Assembly (NCBI GenBank): GCA_012719395.1
Contig: JAAYAL010000079.1
Span: 1-33,546, forward strand
DNA from: Gaiellales bacterium
GTDB taxonomy: Bacteria > Actinomycetota > Thermoleophilia > RBG-16-64-13
Direction of reading: 5' to 3'
DNA length: 33,546 nucleotides
The first letter of the stretch is position 1; every line of letters begins with the position of its first letter. The position numbers and the translations under genes were made by a program. Of this stretch, positions 1 through 7,649 are shown piece after piece. The notes beneath the pieces were generated by a model. That model was not told where the DNA came from and ran no database searches. It was given only the letters and a program-made list of their open reading frames with translations.

Positions 1-24
1 CGCCGCGCCGTAGTGCCGCGTGGG

Positions 25-1101
25 TCAGCCGATGATCTCGGTGATCTGCTCGGACGTCAGGTCCGTCTTGAAGAAGCGACTGTAGAAGTCGCCGATCTCC
101 TTGGCCAGCGCCTCAGTGGGCATGATCTCCGGGTAGAGCTTGTTCATCAGCCACAGGATGGTCAGAGGCTGCTCCGGGGTGCGGTTGCCCCACACGTGGG
201 CCACGGTGGGGATCTTGTAGATGGCGCTGTCGACCACCGCCGTGATCTGCGCGAGGCGCGTGTCCGCCTTTATCTCTCCAGCCATCTTGCCGGAGCTGGT
301 GACCATGACGTCGGGATTCCAGGCCAAGAGGTCCTCGGCCGTATACTCGTAGCTCTCGGCGTCACTGGGGCGATCCTTGGTCACGCTGATGCCGCCCGCC
401 TCGGGGATCCACCACTCGGCGATGATGTGCGGCTGCGTGTAGCTGGTGATGGACCCGTACAGCACGGTCTTGCGGTCGGCCTCGAGGATCTTGGCCGCGA
501 GGCCCTCGGCCAGGGCCACTTTCTCGTCAAACCACTTCAGGTAGTCCGCAGCCACGTCCTGCTTGCCCAGCACCTCACCCAGAAGGTTGATACACGTGGG
601 GATGTCATCCAGGTCCTTCCACTCCAGGTAGACGACAGGCAGTCCCTTGCCTTCGAGCAAGGTGGCCGTTTCCTTGGTCATGCAGAAGGAGATGTCGGGA
701 GCCGCCTTCAGTACCTCTTCTATCTGGATCTCGCGGTTGGCGTTCTCGAAGAGGGGCCCGTCCTTGATCTGGGGCGCGAAGACGTACTGGTACTTCCACT
801 GGTCCGTCTTGGTGAAGTTGGCCGACATCTGGTTCAGTATCTTGTCACCGCAGCCCATCGTCTCCACCATGGCGTTGAGCACGCCGATGGCGCCGAAGGT
901 GGCGATGCTATTGATCTCCGCGGGGATCTGGACCGTCCGTCCCGCCATGTCGGTGACGGCGAGTTGCGTGGCCGTCACGACCGTGGTGGACGGAGCCGCC
1001 GCCTGAGTCGTGGTGGTGGTTTCCTCCCCGCAGGCCGCCACAAGAAAACTGACCGCGCAGAGCAGCATCAGCACGGCCAGCAGGTACGCTATTCTCCTCA
1101 T
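25..1101 (-). CDS. ABC transporter substrate-binding lipoprotein, FecB/BtuF type
   Basis: Extracytoplasmic binding protein of the metal-chelate family (Peripla_BP_2, class III fold) that should capture an iron complex, heme or corrinoid and deliver it to the permease at 1952-3082. The start is placed at ATG 1101 because AAGGAAG sits four bases upstream. A GTG at 1143 overlaps the ATPase stop as GTGA and would add 14 residues before the same signal peptide. The N-terminus is Arg-Arg followed by a hydrophobic stretch and the lipobox FLVAAC-G, then a Thr-rich linker (EETTTTTQAAAPSTT) that tethers the domain to the membrane. The mature part opens with DMAGRTVQIP, the family's usual first strand. 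It is the last gene of a permease-ATPase-binding protein operon. Substrate is not determined by sequence; the family and lipoprotein calls are firm. Confidence 0.88.
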   Translation of the reverse strand: MRRIAYLLAVLMLLCAVSFLVAACGEETTTTTQAAAPSTTVVTATQLAVTDMAGRTVQIPAEINSIATFGAIGVLNAMVETMGCGDKILNQMSANFTKTDQWKYQYVFAPQIKDGPLFENANREIQIEEVLKAAPDISFCMTKETATLLEGKGLPVVYLEWKDLDDIPTCINLLGEVLGKQDVAADYLKWFDEKVALAEGLAAKILEADRKTVLYGSITSYTQPHIIAEWWIPEAGGISVTKDRPSDAESYEYTAEDLLAWNPDVMVTSSGKMAGEIKADTRLAQITAVVDSAIYKIPTVAHVWGNRTPEQPLTILWLMNKLYPEIMPTEALAKEIGDFYSRFFKTDLTSEQITEIIG

Positions 1102-1139
1102 GTCGCTTCCTTTCGTGCCTCTTGGCGATACAACTGCAT

Positions 1140-1952
1140 TCACGTGGTTGCCTCTCCCCGGCCGCCGTTCGACATCAGCGGAACACAGACCTTGGCGGTT
1201 AAACCGCAGCCACAGAGTGGTGCCTCGGTGACGTTCACCTCAGTCCCGTACAGCCTGGTGAGGCTCTCCGAGGTGATCACCTCCTCCGGACTGCCTCGTG
1301 CCTTGACCAGGCCGTCCTTCATGAGCACCGCTTGGTTGCAGGCCAGGAAGGCATGGTCGGGGAAGTGCGTGATCAGAAGGATGGAGTAGCCTTCCTCGGC
1401 CAAGTGATGCACCAGTCTCAGTATCCGGACCTGGTTTCCGTAGTCCAAGTTGGCCGTCGGCTCGTCCATGGCCATGATATGCGCCTGCTGGGCCATCGCC
1501 CGGGCCACTAGGACCATCTGCCGCTCGCCTCCGCTCAAACGATTGAACATCTTGCGTCGCAGGTGGGAGATGCCCAGGGACTCCATCGCCTCGCGACAGA
1601 TGCTCTCGTCTTTCTTGCTGGGCGACGCACCTACCCTGAGGTGCGCGATACGCCCCATGAGCACGATCTCCTCGGCCTCATAGGGGAAGGCTATGGTGGA
1701 CGCCTGCGGTACATAGGCCATGTACTCGGCCCTGGCACGTGACGAGACCGTGCTCATGTCCTTGCCGTCCAGCACGATCCGGCCCCCGGCCGGTCTGCTG
1801 AGCCCCAGGAGGCAGCGGAGGAGCGTGGTCTTGCCCGTGCCGTTCGGCCCCAGCACGCAGAGGACGTCGCCACCGTTGAGACCGAAGGTAACGTCTCTCA
1901 ACACGGGCTGGTCGCTGACGTAGGCAAAGCGCAGGTTCTCCACCTGGAGCAT
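1140..1952 (-). CDS. ABC transporter ATP-binding protein, FecE/BtuD type
   Basis: Cytoplasmic ATPase of about 270 residues that powers the importer. Visible motifs are Walker A GPNGTGKTT, signature LSGGERQ, Walker B IMAMDEPTAN and the switch His in LLITHFPDH. ATG 1952 overlaps the permease stop by one base (TGATG), so translation is probably coupled; its own stop overlaps a possible GTG of the binding protein. An open frame continues upstream to 2813, but that part is antisense-like low-complexity sequence in another frame over the permease and is not coding. Odd feature: the C-terminal tail is Cys-rich (APLCGCGLTAKVC). Family assignment is secure; transported compound is unknown. Confidence 0.9.
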   Translation of the reverse strand: MLQVENLRFAYVSDQPVLRDVTFGLNGGDVLCVLGPNGTGKTTLLRCLLGLSRPAGGRIVLDGKDMSTVSSRARAEYMAYVPQASTIAFPYEAEEIVLMGRIAHLRVGASPSKKDESICREAMESLGISHLRRKMFNRLSGGERQMVLVARAMAQQAHIMAMDEPTANLDYGNQVRILRLVHHLAEEGYSILLITHFPDHAFLACNQAVLMKDGLVKARGSPEEVITSESLTRLYGTEVNVTEAPLCGCGLTAKVCVPLMSNGGRGEATT

Positions 1953-3082
1953 CAGGTCCACCCCTGCCGGAGCCGCGGCAACAGCACGGCGAAGATGGGC
2001 GTGCCGATGATGGCGGTCAGCACGCCCAAGGGGACCTCCACGTCCGGTACGCCCCGGATGATGTTGTCGACACACAGCAGGAAGAGGCCGCCCAGCAGGA
2101 ACGAGACAATCAGGATGCGCGAGTAGTGGGCCCCGGACAGCATGCGGGCCAGATGGGGGATGACCAGCCCCACCCAGCCCACGATGCCGGCAATGCTCAC
2201 GGCGCACACGGTCATGAGCGTGGAGGCGGTCACGATCACGGCTTTGACGAGCGTGACGTTCACGCCCATGGTCCTGGCCTCGTCCTCGCCGGCCGCCAAC
2301 GCGTTGATGTGATGCCGGAAGAGAACGAGCATGAGCATGGACACCGCCAGCGCAGGCAGCATGACCAAGACGTCCCGGTTCACGCCCCGGCCCAGGCTGC
2401 CCATCAACCAGAAGGTGATGGAGGGCAGTTGGTTCTCGGTGTCCGCCAGGGTCTTGATGATGGAGAGCATGGCCTGAAAGAGACTGGATACCACGATGCC
2501 CCCCAGGATGAGCACGGTGATGGACTTGCCACCGAACAGGTTGGCGATGGCATAGGCCATGATCACGGCCACCAGGCCGAAGAGGAACGCTGAGCCCTGG
2601 ATCACCACCCAGTTGGCGTTGTTGATCATGGCGAGCGCGGCCCCGAACCCCGCGCCGGCCGAGACACCCAGGATGTCGGGCGAGACCAGCGGGTTCTTGA
2701 ACAGCGTCTGGTAGGAGGCACCCGACGCGGAAAGCGCCCCCCCAACCAGGATGGCAAGGACGATCCTGGGGAGGCGCACGTCGAGCACGACCACACCCAG
2801 CGTTTCCTCCCAATACTGTTCAACAGTCGCCACCTTGGACAGCAAGATATCGATGACCATGCTCACGGAGATGCTGTATCGGCCGATGAGAAAGGAGGTG
2901 ACGAACGCCACCAGGAGAACGGCCAGCAGGACTACCACCGTCAGCCGGAAGCGCTGCGCTGCGCTCAGGTTGCGCAGCCAGGCCGGGCGCCCATGCCCTC
3001 CGCCGGCCGGGGCGTCTGCCTCACGCCGGCTCTCCCCGCCTTCGATCCTACTCGCGAAGACGATGGATCCAGGAGCGCTCAC
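1952..3082 (-). CDS. FecCD/BtuC-family ABC transporter permease
   Basis: Polytopic membrane subunit of about 376 residues, typical of the FecCD family with roughly ten helices. The hallmark of BtuC/FhuB/FecD proteins is present: GGALSASGASYQTLFKNPLV, followed by SPDILGVSAGAGFGAALA. A later segment, GEDEARTMGVNV, fits the cytoplasmic loop that docks on the ATPase, and GWVGLVIPHLAR is another family signature. The first 35 residues are a soluble charged extension rich in Gly, Arg and Glu, longer than usual, so a later start is possible. GTG 3082 has GAGG four bases upstream. It is the first gene of the operon, preceded by a structured leader and a candidate promoter. Confidence 0.9.
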   Translation of the reverse strand: MSAPGSIVFASRIEGGESRREADAPAGGGHGRPAWLRNLSAAQRFRLTVVVLLAVLLVAFVTSFLIGRYSISVSMVIDILLSKVATVEQYWEETLGVVVLDVRLPRIVLAILVGGALSASGASYQTLFKNPLVSPDILGVSAGAGFGAALAMINNANWVVIQGSAFLFGLVAVIMAYAIANLFGGKSITVLILGGIVVSSLFQAMLSIIKTLADTENQLPSITFWLMGSLGRGVNRDVLVMLPALAVSMLMLVLFRHHINALAAGEDEARTMGVNVTLVKAVIVTASTLMTVCAVSIAGIVGWVGLVIPHLARMLSGAHYSRILIVSFLLGGLFLLCVDNIIRGVPDVEVPLGVLTAIIGTPIFAVLLPRLRQGWT

Positions 3083-3095
3083 TTCGCCTCATCTG

Positions 3096-3154
3096 CGCGG
3101 CGTGCATGCCGCGTCTCGCGAAACCCCCGCCACTCTCTGGTTGATGAGCGGGGG
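3096..3154 (-). promoter_or_regulatory. Structured 5' leader of the importer operon (two hairpins)
   Basis: Two perfect stems lie between the candidate promoter and the permease start. One pairs CCCCCGC (3124-3130) with GCGGGGG (3148-3154). The other pairs CGCGGC (3096-3101) with GCCGCG (3108-3113) across a 6-base loop, ending about 14 bases before GTG 3082, close to the ribosome-binding site. I saw no recognisable B12-box of a cobalamin riboswitch. The rest of the gene-less stretch 3083-3421 holds the promoter at 3210-3243 and the hairpin at 3375-3410. Confidence 0.35.
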
Positions 3155-3209
3155 AAGGATGATCCCGCGTTCGTCCCGGCGGCGACTGTTGTCAGTGTGG
3201 ACATCGCGC

Positions 3210-3243
3210 GCGTTATACTGCCATACGCATAACGCCAGGTCAA
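3210..3243 (-). promoter_or_regulatory. Candidate promoter with long spacer and embedded dyad
   Basis: On the minus strand TTGACC (3243-3238) is followed after 20 bases by TATAAC (3217-3212). A perfect 7-base inverted repeat, GCGTTAT at 3210-3216 and ATAACGC at 3229-3235, lies between and over these elements. A spacer of 19-20 bases with a dyad is the arrangement used by MerR-type activators, but a repressor operator would look the same. It would transcribe the importer operon with a leader of about 120 bases. Confidence 0.4.
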
Positions 3244-3374
3244 GATATGCGGCTCTGGAACCAGGACGCTCCACGTGAGCCCCACGCTACGTCCGCCCCC
3301 CGTCTCCCCTCAGGACGCCATTCTGCAGGCGACCGGGTTCTCCGGCGGCATGGACGGGTTCAGGGCTCTGAGGT

Positions 3375-3410
3375 GACCACCCGGAAATCCAGGGTGGCAG
3401 CCGGGTGGTC
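3375..3410 (-). terminator. Hairpin downstream of the lipoprotein gene
   Basis: A perfect 10-base stem (GACCACCCGG at 3375-3384 with CCGGGTGGTC at 3401-3410) encloses a 16-base loop, 12 bases beyond the stop of the lipoprotein gene at 3422. There is no T-run after it on the minus strand, so it is terminator-like rather than a classic intrinsic terminator; GC-rich genomes often show this form. Confidence 0.5.
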
Positions 3411-3421
3411 CGCCGGCGCCG

Positions 3422-4030
3422 TTAGTCTCCCATTTTCAGGTACACCGCGCCGGCGGCCGCACCTCCCTCGGAGCCGGCTATCCACCTGCCGTCCACAACG
3501 GCTGTGAACGGCATGTCCACATTGGCCGGTTCCGGCACCAGTGGCGCTTCCCGCCACGCCTTGTCCAGAAGCGCGATGATGGTCTCGTCCTCGGTGCCAT
3601 CGGTGATCTGCCCACCGATCGTCTCGAACTGGGTCTCCAACGACGAAGCCATATCGACGCCCCGGATAGCCACGGTCACCGTGGCGTTCTTGCCATCGAC
3701 TTCCTCGTCAACGACGGTGAACTGTACCTGGGAGAGCCCTGCCAGCATGGCTTCGGTGAGCTGGGCTTCCTGCTCGGGGGTTGCGCTGACCCCCCACAGG
3801 CTGAGCAGGGTTTGGTTTGCGGACCCAAACACCCCTTCCTCTGTGATCTCGGTATCCGGATTGTATTCCCTGAGCCCAGACACGTTCCCACGCATCGCCT
3901 CCAGATAGAGCGGAGCAACCTCCCTGGGAGACAGCTCCGTGGATTCCTGCCCCGCCGTGCCGCATCCAGCGATGGCGACTGCCAGTATCACTACAACCAG
4001 CAGGGTGGGTAATCCGGCGATTCTCTTCAT
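3422..4030 (-). CDS. Secreted lipoprotein of unknown function
   Basis: About 202 residues. ATG 4030 is chosen because GAGGAGG lies five bases upstream; an earlier start would add 14 residues before the signal peptide. The N-terminus is Lys-Arg, a hydrophobic segment and lipobox VAIAGC-G, so the protein should be anchored outside the membrane. The mature domain begins with a helix (SPREVAPLYLEAMRGNV) and later has alternating strands (TVVDEEVDGKNATVTVAIRG). This is the pattern of small NTF2-like lipoprotein domains found in Gram-positives, such as DUF5105. That resemblance is an impression, not a firm assignment. It stands alone between hairpins at 3375-3410 and 4141-4184, so it is probably monocistronic. 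No catalytic motif is visible. Confidence 0.75.
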   Translation of the reverse strand: MKRIAGLPTLLVVVILAVAIAGCGTAGQESTELSPREVAPLYLEAMRGNVSGLREYNPDTEITEEGVFGSANQTLLSLWGVSATPEQEAQLTEAMLAGLSQVQFTVVDEEVDGKNATVTVAIRGVDMASSLETQFETIGGQITDGTEDETIIALLDKAWREAPLVPEPANVDMPFTAVVDGRWIAGSEGGAAAGAVYLKMGD

Positions 4031-4140
4031 CCGTGCCTCCTCGGTTCGCGTAGCCCCAATTCTTACACGCAACGATGCGCACCTCCTACCGCCGCATCAT
4101 GCCTGTCAGCGCCTCGCGAACCGAGGGCGACTGCGTGCGC

Positions 4141-4184
4141 GGCCGGGGACCGGCCCAGGCGCACATCCTGGCGCTTGTCAGGAT
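4141..4184 (-). terminator. Tandem hairpins after the TetR gene
   Basis: ATCCTG (4165-4170) pairs with CAGGAT (4179-4184), overlapping the TetR stop codon. GGCCGG (4141-4146) pairs with CCGGCC (4150-4155) just beyond. There is no T-run. The position at the end of a minus-strand gene fits transcription termination; the stems are short. Confidence 0.35.
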
Positions 4185-4816
4185 CGGTCGGTCAGGTAAT
4201 GGGGCCGAACGGCCCCCCGCATGATGAAACCCACCACTGATCCCAGCACCTCGTCGAAGGGGGTGGTGCGACCTGGGTGGTACCAGCGCAGCGGCCAGTT
4301 GATGACGCCCAGCACGTTGAGGGTGAGAAGGCGAAGATCGTGCTCCTTGGCAACGATACCCAGCTGCTGTAGATACGCGAGTTGATCATGATAGAGGTCG
4401 AAGACCTCCCGCTGCATCTTCCGCATGATCTCCCGCGTCTCAGCCGTGAGCTCAGAGCTGTCCACCAGGTAGATCTTGGCCTCGTGGTTCAGCTCGCGTC
4501 CCAGCTGGATATGGGTCCGCACCAGCAGCTCGAACTTGTCAAGGGCCGTCATGTCCAAGCCCAACACCCGGTCCAGCTCCCGCATCAGCTTGCGGGACGA
4601 GCGCTCAATGAGAGCGACCAGGATGCCTTCCTTGTTGCCGAAGTAGTGGTAGATGCTGGAAATGCTCATGCCCATCGCTTTGGCGATGTCCCGAATGGAG
4701 GTGGCATCGAAGCCCCTGGTCGCGAACAGCTCGACCGCGGCTGCGAGGACTCTGTCTTTGGTGTCTACCTCGGCCATGCCGACATCCAGTGCGTTCGTCA
4801 CTTCTTCTCGAAACAT
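4178..4816 (-). CDS. TetR/AcrR-family transcriptional regulator
   Basis: Homodimeric ligand-responsive DNA-binding repressor. The N-terminal TetR helix-turn-helix is clear: RVLAAAVELFATRGFDATS, then IRDIAKAMGMSISSIYHYFG, ending NKEGILVAL. The C-terminal half is a helical ligand-binding domain with no diagnostic residues. The start is uncertain: ATG 4816 (GGAA eight bases upstream) gives 212 residues, and ATG 4777 gives the typical 199. The longest frame starts at GTG 4870, inside the 32-base palindrome, and is unlikely. The gene lies just downstream of the ketone-carboxylation operon in the same direction. It probably controls that operon through the dyad at 16895-16927, perhaps with a ketone, beta-keto acid or acyl-CoA as effector (inference). 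Confidence 0.9.
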   Translation of the reverse strand: MFREEVTNALDVGMAEVDTKDRVLAAAVELFATRGFDATSIRDIAKAMGMSISSIYHYFGNKEGILVALIERSSRKLMRELDRVLGLDMTALDKFELLVRTHIQLGRELNHEAKIYLVDSSELTAETREIMRKMQREVFDLYHDQLAYLQQLGIVAKEHDLRLLTLNVLGVINWPLRWYHPGRTTPFDEVLGSVVGFIMRGAVRPHYLTDRS

Positions 4817-4866
4817 GATAGCTGTTCCGGGCGGACTCATGGCCGCTCGGGGGAGAGTCACCTTCC

Positions 4867-4898
4867 GCACCCGCCGGCGGTCGACCGCCGGCGGGTGC
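4867..4898. repeat. Perfect 32-base palindrome between thiolase and TetR genes
   Basis: Bases 4867-4898 read identically on both strands, centred on TCGA at 4881-4884. A transcript would fold into a 14-base, almost all G-C stem (5' arm GCACCCGCCGGCGG) with a 4-base loop. It begins 19 bases after the thiolase stop. It probably ends or attenuates the long operon before the TetR gene; no T-run follows. As DNA it could also be a protein-binding site. Confidence 0.8.
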
Positions 4899-4917
4899 TC
4901 GGTCGAGCAGCGAACGG

Positions 4918-6084
4918 TCAGACGCTCAATACCACTACCGTGCAGGATTTGGAGTCGGCCGCTTTGTCTCCGCCCATGCAGTGAGCCAGTCCCACCCGGG
5001 CTCCGGGCACCTGCCGGGGCCCGGCCTCGCCTCTGAGTTGAGCCACGATCTCACACAGCTGAGCGGCGCCGGTGGCACCAGGCGGGTGTCCGCGGCTGAG
5101 GAGGCCGCCTGAGGGGTTCACCGGAATGCGGCCACCCAGGGCCGTCTCCCCTGCCTCCGCCAGCCGTCCCCCTTCCCCGGCCGGACAGAGGCCCAGAGCC
5201 TCGTAGTGCAGTATCTCGGAGATAGTGAAGGCGTCGTGGCACTCCACCACGTTCAGATCCTCGGGGCCGACGCCCGCCGCCTCGTAGGCAAGACGACAAC
5301 CCCTCTCGTCCGTCTCCCAGTGGGTCAGGTCCTGGGGATTGGCATAGCTCCCCGTGCAGTACACGGCGGCCCTGACGTCGACCGGCCGTACCTTGCCTCT
5401 CGAGGCACCACGGCGCCACCTGGCGAAATCGGCTGAAGCCAGCACCACGGCCGCTGCTCCGTCGGCATTGGGGCAGCACTGCAGCCGGGTGAGGGGGTCG
5501 ACCACCATGGGCGCGGAGAGCACGTCCTCCGGCGTGATCGGGTCGCGGAACTGAGCGTTGGGATTGAGGGCGGCATGGCGGCGGTTCTTCACCGCCACCG
5601 CCGCCAGCTGCGCCTCGGTGGTGCCGAACTCCGCCATATGCCTCTTGGCCCTCAGCGCGAAACCGGCGGGAGCCACCAGGCCCAGCTGCGTATCCAGCTC
5701 GGACTGGCCGGAGTGGATCAGACCCAGCTCCGGCACGTACATCTTCTCGGCACCCACCACCATCGCCACCTCCACCTGCCCCGCCGCCACCTGCCCGCAG
5801 GCCAGGCAGAACGCAGTTGAGGCGGACGTGCAGGCGTTCTCTATGTTGTAGATGGGGATGCGGTTGATCCCTACTTCCCAATAGACGTTCTGGCCGATGG
5901 TGTGATCGCTGAACAGTCGGGCAGCCAAGCCGTTGGAGAAGAAGCCCGCACCGACCTCCCCCGGCTCGACCGCAGCGTCCTTCAGGGCCGCGCGGGCTGC
6001 CTCCGCCGCCATCTCCACCAACAGTTTTTGCGGATGGCGGCCGAAGGGAATCATACCCACGCCCAAGATCACCACCTCACTCAT
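4918..6084 (-). CDS. Thiolase family acyl-CoA acetyltransferase (SCP2-thiolase type)
   Basis: About 388 residues. It should cleave a beta-ketoacyl-CoA with CoA into acetyl-CoA and a shortened acyl-CoA. The nucleophilic Cys is in NACTSAS (about residue 85). The HDAF motif (about 283), the GHPPGATG His (about 333) and the C-terminal CMGG Cys (about 369) complete the thiolase active site in the form seen in SCP-x-like thiolases. ATG 6084 follows GGGGGAGG at good spacing and overlaps the DUF35 gene by eight bases, so the pair is translationally coupled. Such thiolases commonly need a DUF35 partner. As last gene of the operon it fits the final cleavage step after carboxylation and CoA activation. 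A biosynthetic condensation role is possible but less likely beside a ligase and carboxylase. Confidence 0.9.
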   Translation of the reverse strand: MSEVVILGVGMIPFGRHPQKLLVEMAAEAARAALKDAAVEPGEVGAGFFSNGLAARLFSDHTIGQNVYWEVGINRIPIYNIENACTSASTAFCLACGQVAAGQVEVAMVVGAEKMYVPELGLIHSGQSELDTQLGLVAPAGFALRAKRHMAEFGTTEAQLAAVAVKNRRHAALNPNAQFRDPITPEDVLSAPMVVDPLTRLQCCPNADGAAAVVLASADFARWRRGASRGKVRPVDVRAAVYCTGSYANPQDLTHWETDERGCRLAYEAAGVGPEDLNVVECHDAFTISEILHYEALGLCPAGEGGRLAEAGETALGGRIPVNPSGGLLSRGHPPGATGAAQLCEIVAQLRGEAGPRQVPGARVGLAHCMGGDKAADSKSCTVVVLSV

Positions 6085-6559
6085 CTCGGACCTCCCCCCC
6101 GCCCGTGTCCGTCTCCTTCTCCGCATCCTCGTGGTGGTCGCCCGGACTGAAGTAGGGCCGGAGGCACGGCTGGCCGCTGCCGTCGTGACCGAGGACGGAG
6201 ACGGTCAGCCTCAAGGGCATGTCGAGCCGGTAGCGATCGATCGCTGACGGGTCGAGCAGGCAGAAGACGCGCAGGCCGCTCTCCTTCAGGTCCACATAGC
6301 CCACCGCGTACGGCTGCGGCAGTCCCAGGGGCGGCCGCATGCGGATGACCGTGAAGGCGTGCAGCTTCCCCTCGCCTCCCAGATCGGCCGCCTGCACCGG
6401 CTCCAGGCAACTCCGGCAGTACGAAGGGCACGGGAAGTACCAGCGCGCGCAGTCAGGGCAATATCCGCCCACAAGGCGCGGGCGGGAGCCGTCCTCATAC
6501 CCGGTGACAATGCCTTCCGTGACCAGTGTGGCGTGTTTAAGTTCGGTTGTCTCACTCAT
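6077..6559 (-). CDS. DUF35 OB-fold protein with zinc ribbon, thiolase partner
   Basis: About 160 residues with the two-part architecture of this family. An N-terminal rubredoxin-like zinc ribbon has Cys34-x2-Cys37 and Cys48-x2-Cys51 (CPDC, CRSC; an extra Cys at 44). A C-terminal OB-fold begins around GGEGKLHAFTVIRM and contains PYAVGYVDLKESGLRVFCLL. Proteins of this type pair with thiolases or HMG-CoA synthase-like enzymes; in archaea they form a complex that passes acyl-CoA intermediates. ATG 6559 is preferred over GTG 6571. It lies 27 bases after the ADH stop and overlaps the thiolase start by eight bases, which supports a physical complex with that enzyme. Confidence 0.87.
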   Translation of the reverse strand: MSETTELKHATLVTEGIVTGYEDGSRPRLVGGYCPDCARWYFPCPSYCRSCLEPVQAADLGGEGKLHAFTVIRMRPPLGLPQPYAVGYVDLKESGLRVFCLLDPSAIDRYRLDMPLRLTVSVLGHDGSGQPCLRPYFSPGDHHEDAEKETDTGGGEVRDE

Positions 6560-6586
6560 GGATGCTCTCACCGCTGATCTGGTACC

Positions 6587-7630
6587 TCACGCTTTCAGGA
6601 GAACCTTCAGGCACTCGTCTTTGCGATTCTCGAAGAGGTCGTAGGCCTCGAGCGCCTGATCCAGCGCGAAGGCGTGGGTGACGAAGGGGGACAGATCCAC
6701 CCGCCCCGATTCGAGCAGGCCCATCAGCCGGTCCATGCGCGAGGTGTTGGAGAGACCCATGTGCAGGTGGATGCCTTGGAAGGGAAGCCGGTTCATGGGG
6801 ATCTCGAAGGGCGCGGGGAAGAGCCCCACCGCCGAGACGGCCCCGCCCCGGCGAACAGAGTCCAGTGCCTGCAGGAACGTCTGCTGCAGCCCAATGGCCT
6901 CGATGGCCACATCCACCCCCCGGCCGGCGGTGGCGCCTCTCAAGAACTCAACCGCGTCGGTCTCAGCCGCATTGACGGGGACGGCTCCGTAGCCGGCCGC
7001 GATCTCCAGACGGTTGGCCATGGTGTCCACGGCGAAGACGCGCTTGGGCGAGAAGAGCTGCGCGGAGACCACAGCCGCCAATCCGATCGGGCCACAGCCG
7101 AACACGACCACCTCGTCTCCGGTCTTGATGCCCGGCTCGTGGGCGGCGTGATAACCCGTGGACCAGACGTCCCCCACGAACACGGCCTGATCGTCGCTCA
7201 CGGTGTCGGGGATGGGCACCAAGCAGTTGTCCGCGTAGGGGACACGCACGTACTCGGTGGCCGCTCCGTCTAGTCCGGGCCCGAAGATGTCCCCGCCGGC
7301 CCACACCCCGCCCGCCGTGCAGTGCTGCGGTTCCCCTCGCTTGCAGGCCGCACACACCCCACAGTACACCGCGGCCGGCGCCGCCACCCGGTCCCCCGGC
7401 TTGAAGCGTCTAACGTCGGGCGCCACTTGCGCGATGGTACCGACGAACTCATGGCCGATGATGATGCCGGGATGGATGCCCGGCATCATGCCGTACTTGA
7501 TGTGGATGTCGGAACCGCAGATGGCCGCGGTGCTGACCTTGACCAGGACATCGTCGTTTGCACGGAGCTGGGGTTCGGGAACGTCCTCGAGCGCGAAGCG
7601 GTTCCCCTCTTTCAGAACGACAGCTTTCAT
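6587..7630 (-). CDS. Zinc-dependent medium-chain alcohol dehydrogenase
   Basis: About 347 residues, full length for the MDR family. Catalytic zinc ligands are Cys38 (CGSDIH), His60 and Glu61 (GHEFVG). Structural zinc ligands are Cys90, 93, 96 and 104 (CGVCAACKRGEPQHC). The Rossmann motif is VVFGCGPIGLAAV, for NAD(P)H. ATG 7630 has a GGGGGAAGG ribosome site directly upstream. It lies 19 bases after the ligase gene in the carboxylase operon. Context suggests it oxidises a secondary alcohol to the ketone that is then carboxylated, as isopropanol and 1-phenylethanol dehydrogenases do in known pathways. The family also includes threonine and polyol dehydrogenases, so the substrate is inferred from neighbours only. 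Confidence 0.9.
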   Translation of the reverse strand: MKAVVLKEGNRFALEDVPEPQLRANDDVLVKVSTAAICGSDIHIKYGMMPGIHPGIIIGHEFVGTIAQVAPDVRRFKPGDRVAAPAAVYCGVCAACKRGEPQHCTAGGVWAGGDIFGPGLDGAATEYVRVPYADNCLVPIPDTVSDDQAVFVGDVWSTGYHAAHEPGIKTGDEVVVFGCGPIGLAAVVSAQLFSPKRVFAVDTMANRLEIAAGYGAVPVNAAETDAVEFLRGATAGRGVDVAIEAIGLQQTFLQALDSVRRGGAVSAVGLFPAPFEIPMNRLPFQGIHLHMGLSNTSRMDRLMGLLESGRVDLSPFVTHAFALDQALEAYDLFENRKDECLKVLLKA

Positions 7631-7649
7631 CCTTCCCCCTATCGGATCG

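Noticed and set aside
13-1389. 458-residue open frame on the plus strand over the binding-protein gene
   Set aside because: Antisense to a clear lipoprotein gene; Arg/His/Gly/Leu-rich composition typical of shadow frames in GC-rich DNA and no family motifs.
1953-2813. Upstream extension of the ATPase frame
   Set aside because: It overlaps the permease in another frame and is low-complexity. The ATPase proper starts at ATG 1952, where the first strand of the ABC domain begins.
3083-3421. Possible cobalamin riboswitch upstream of the importer operon
   Set aside because: Hairpins are present, but I could not find the conserved B12-box or the multi-stem core.
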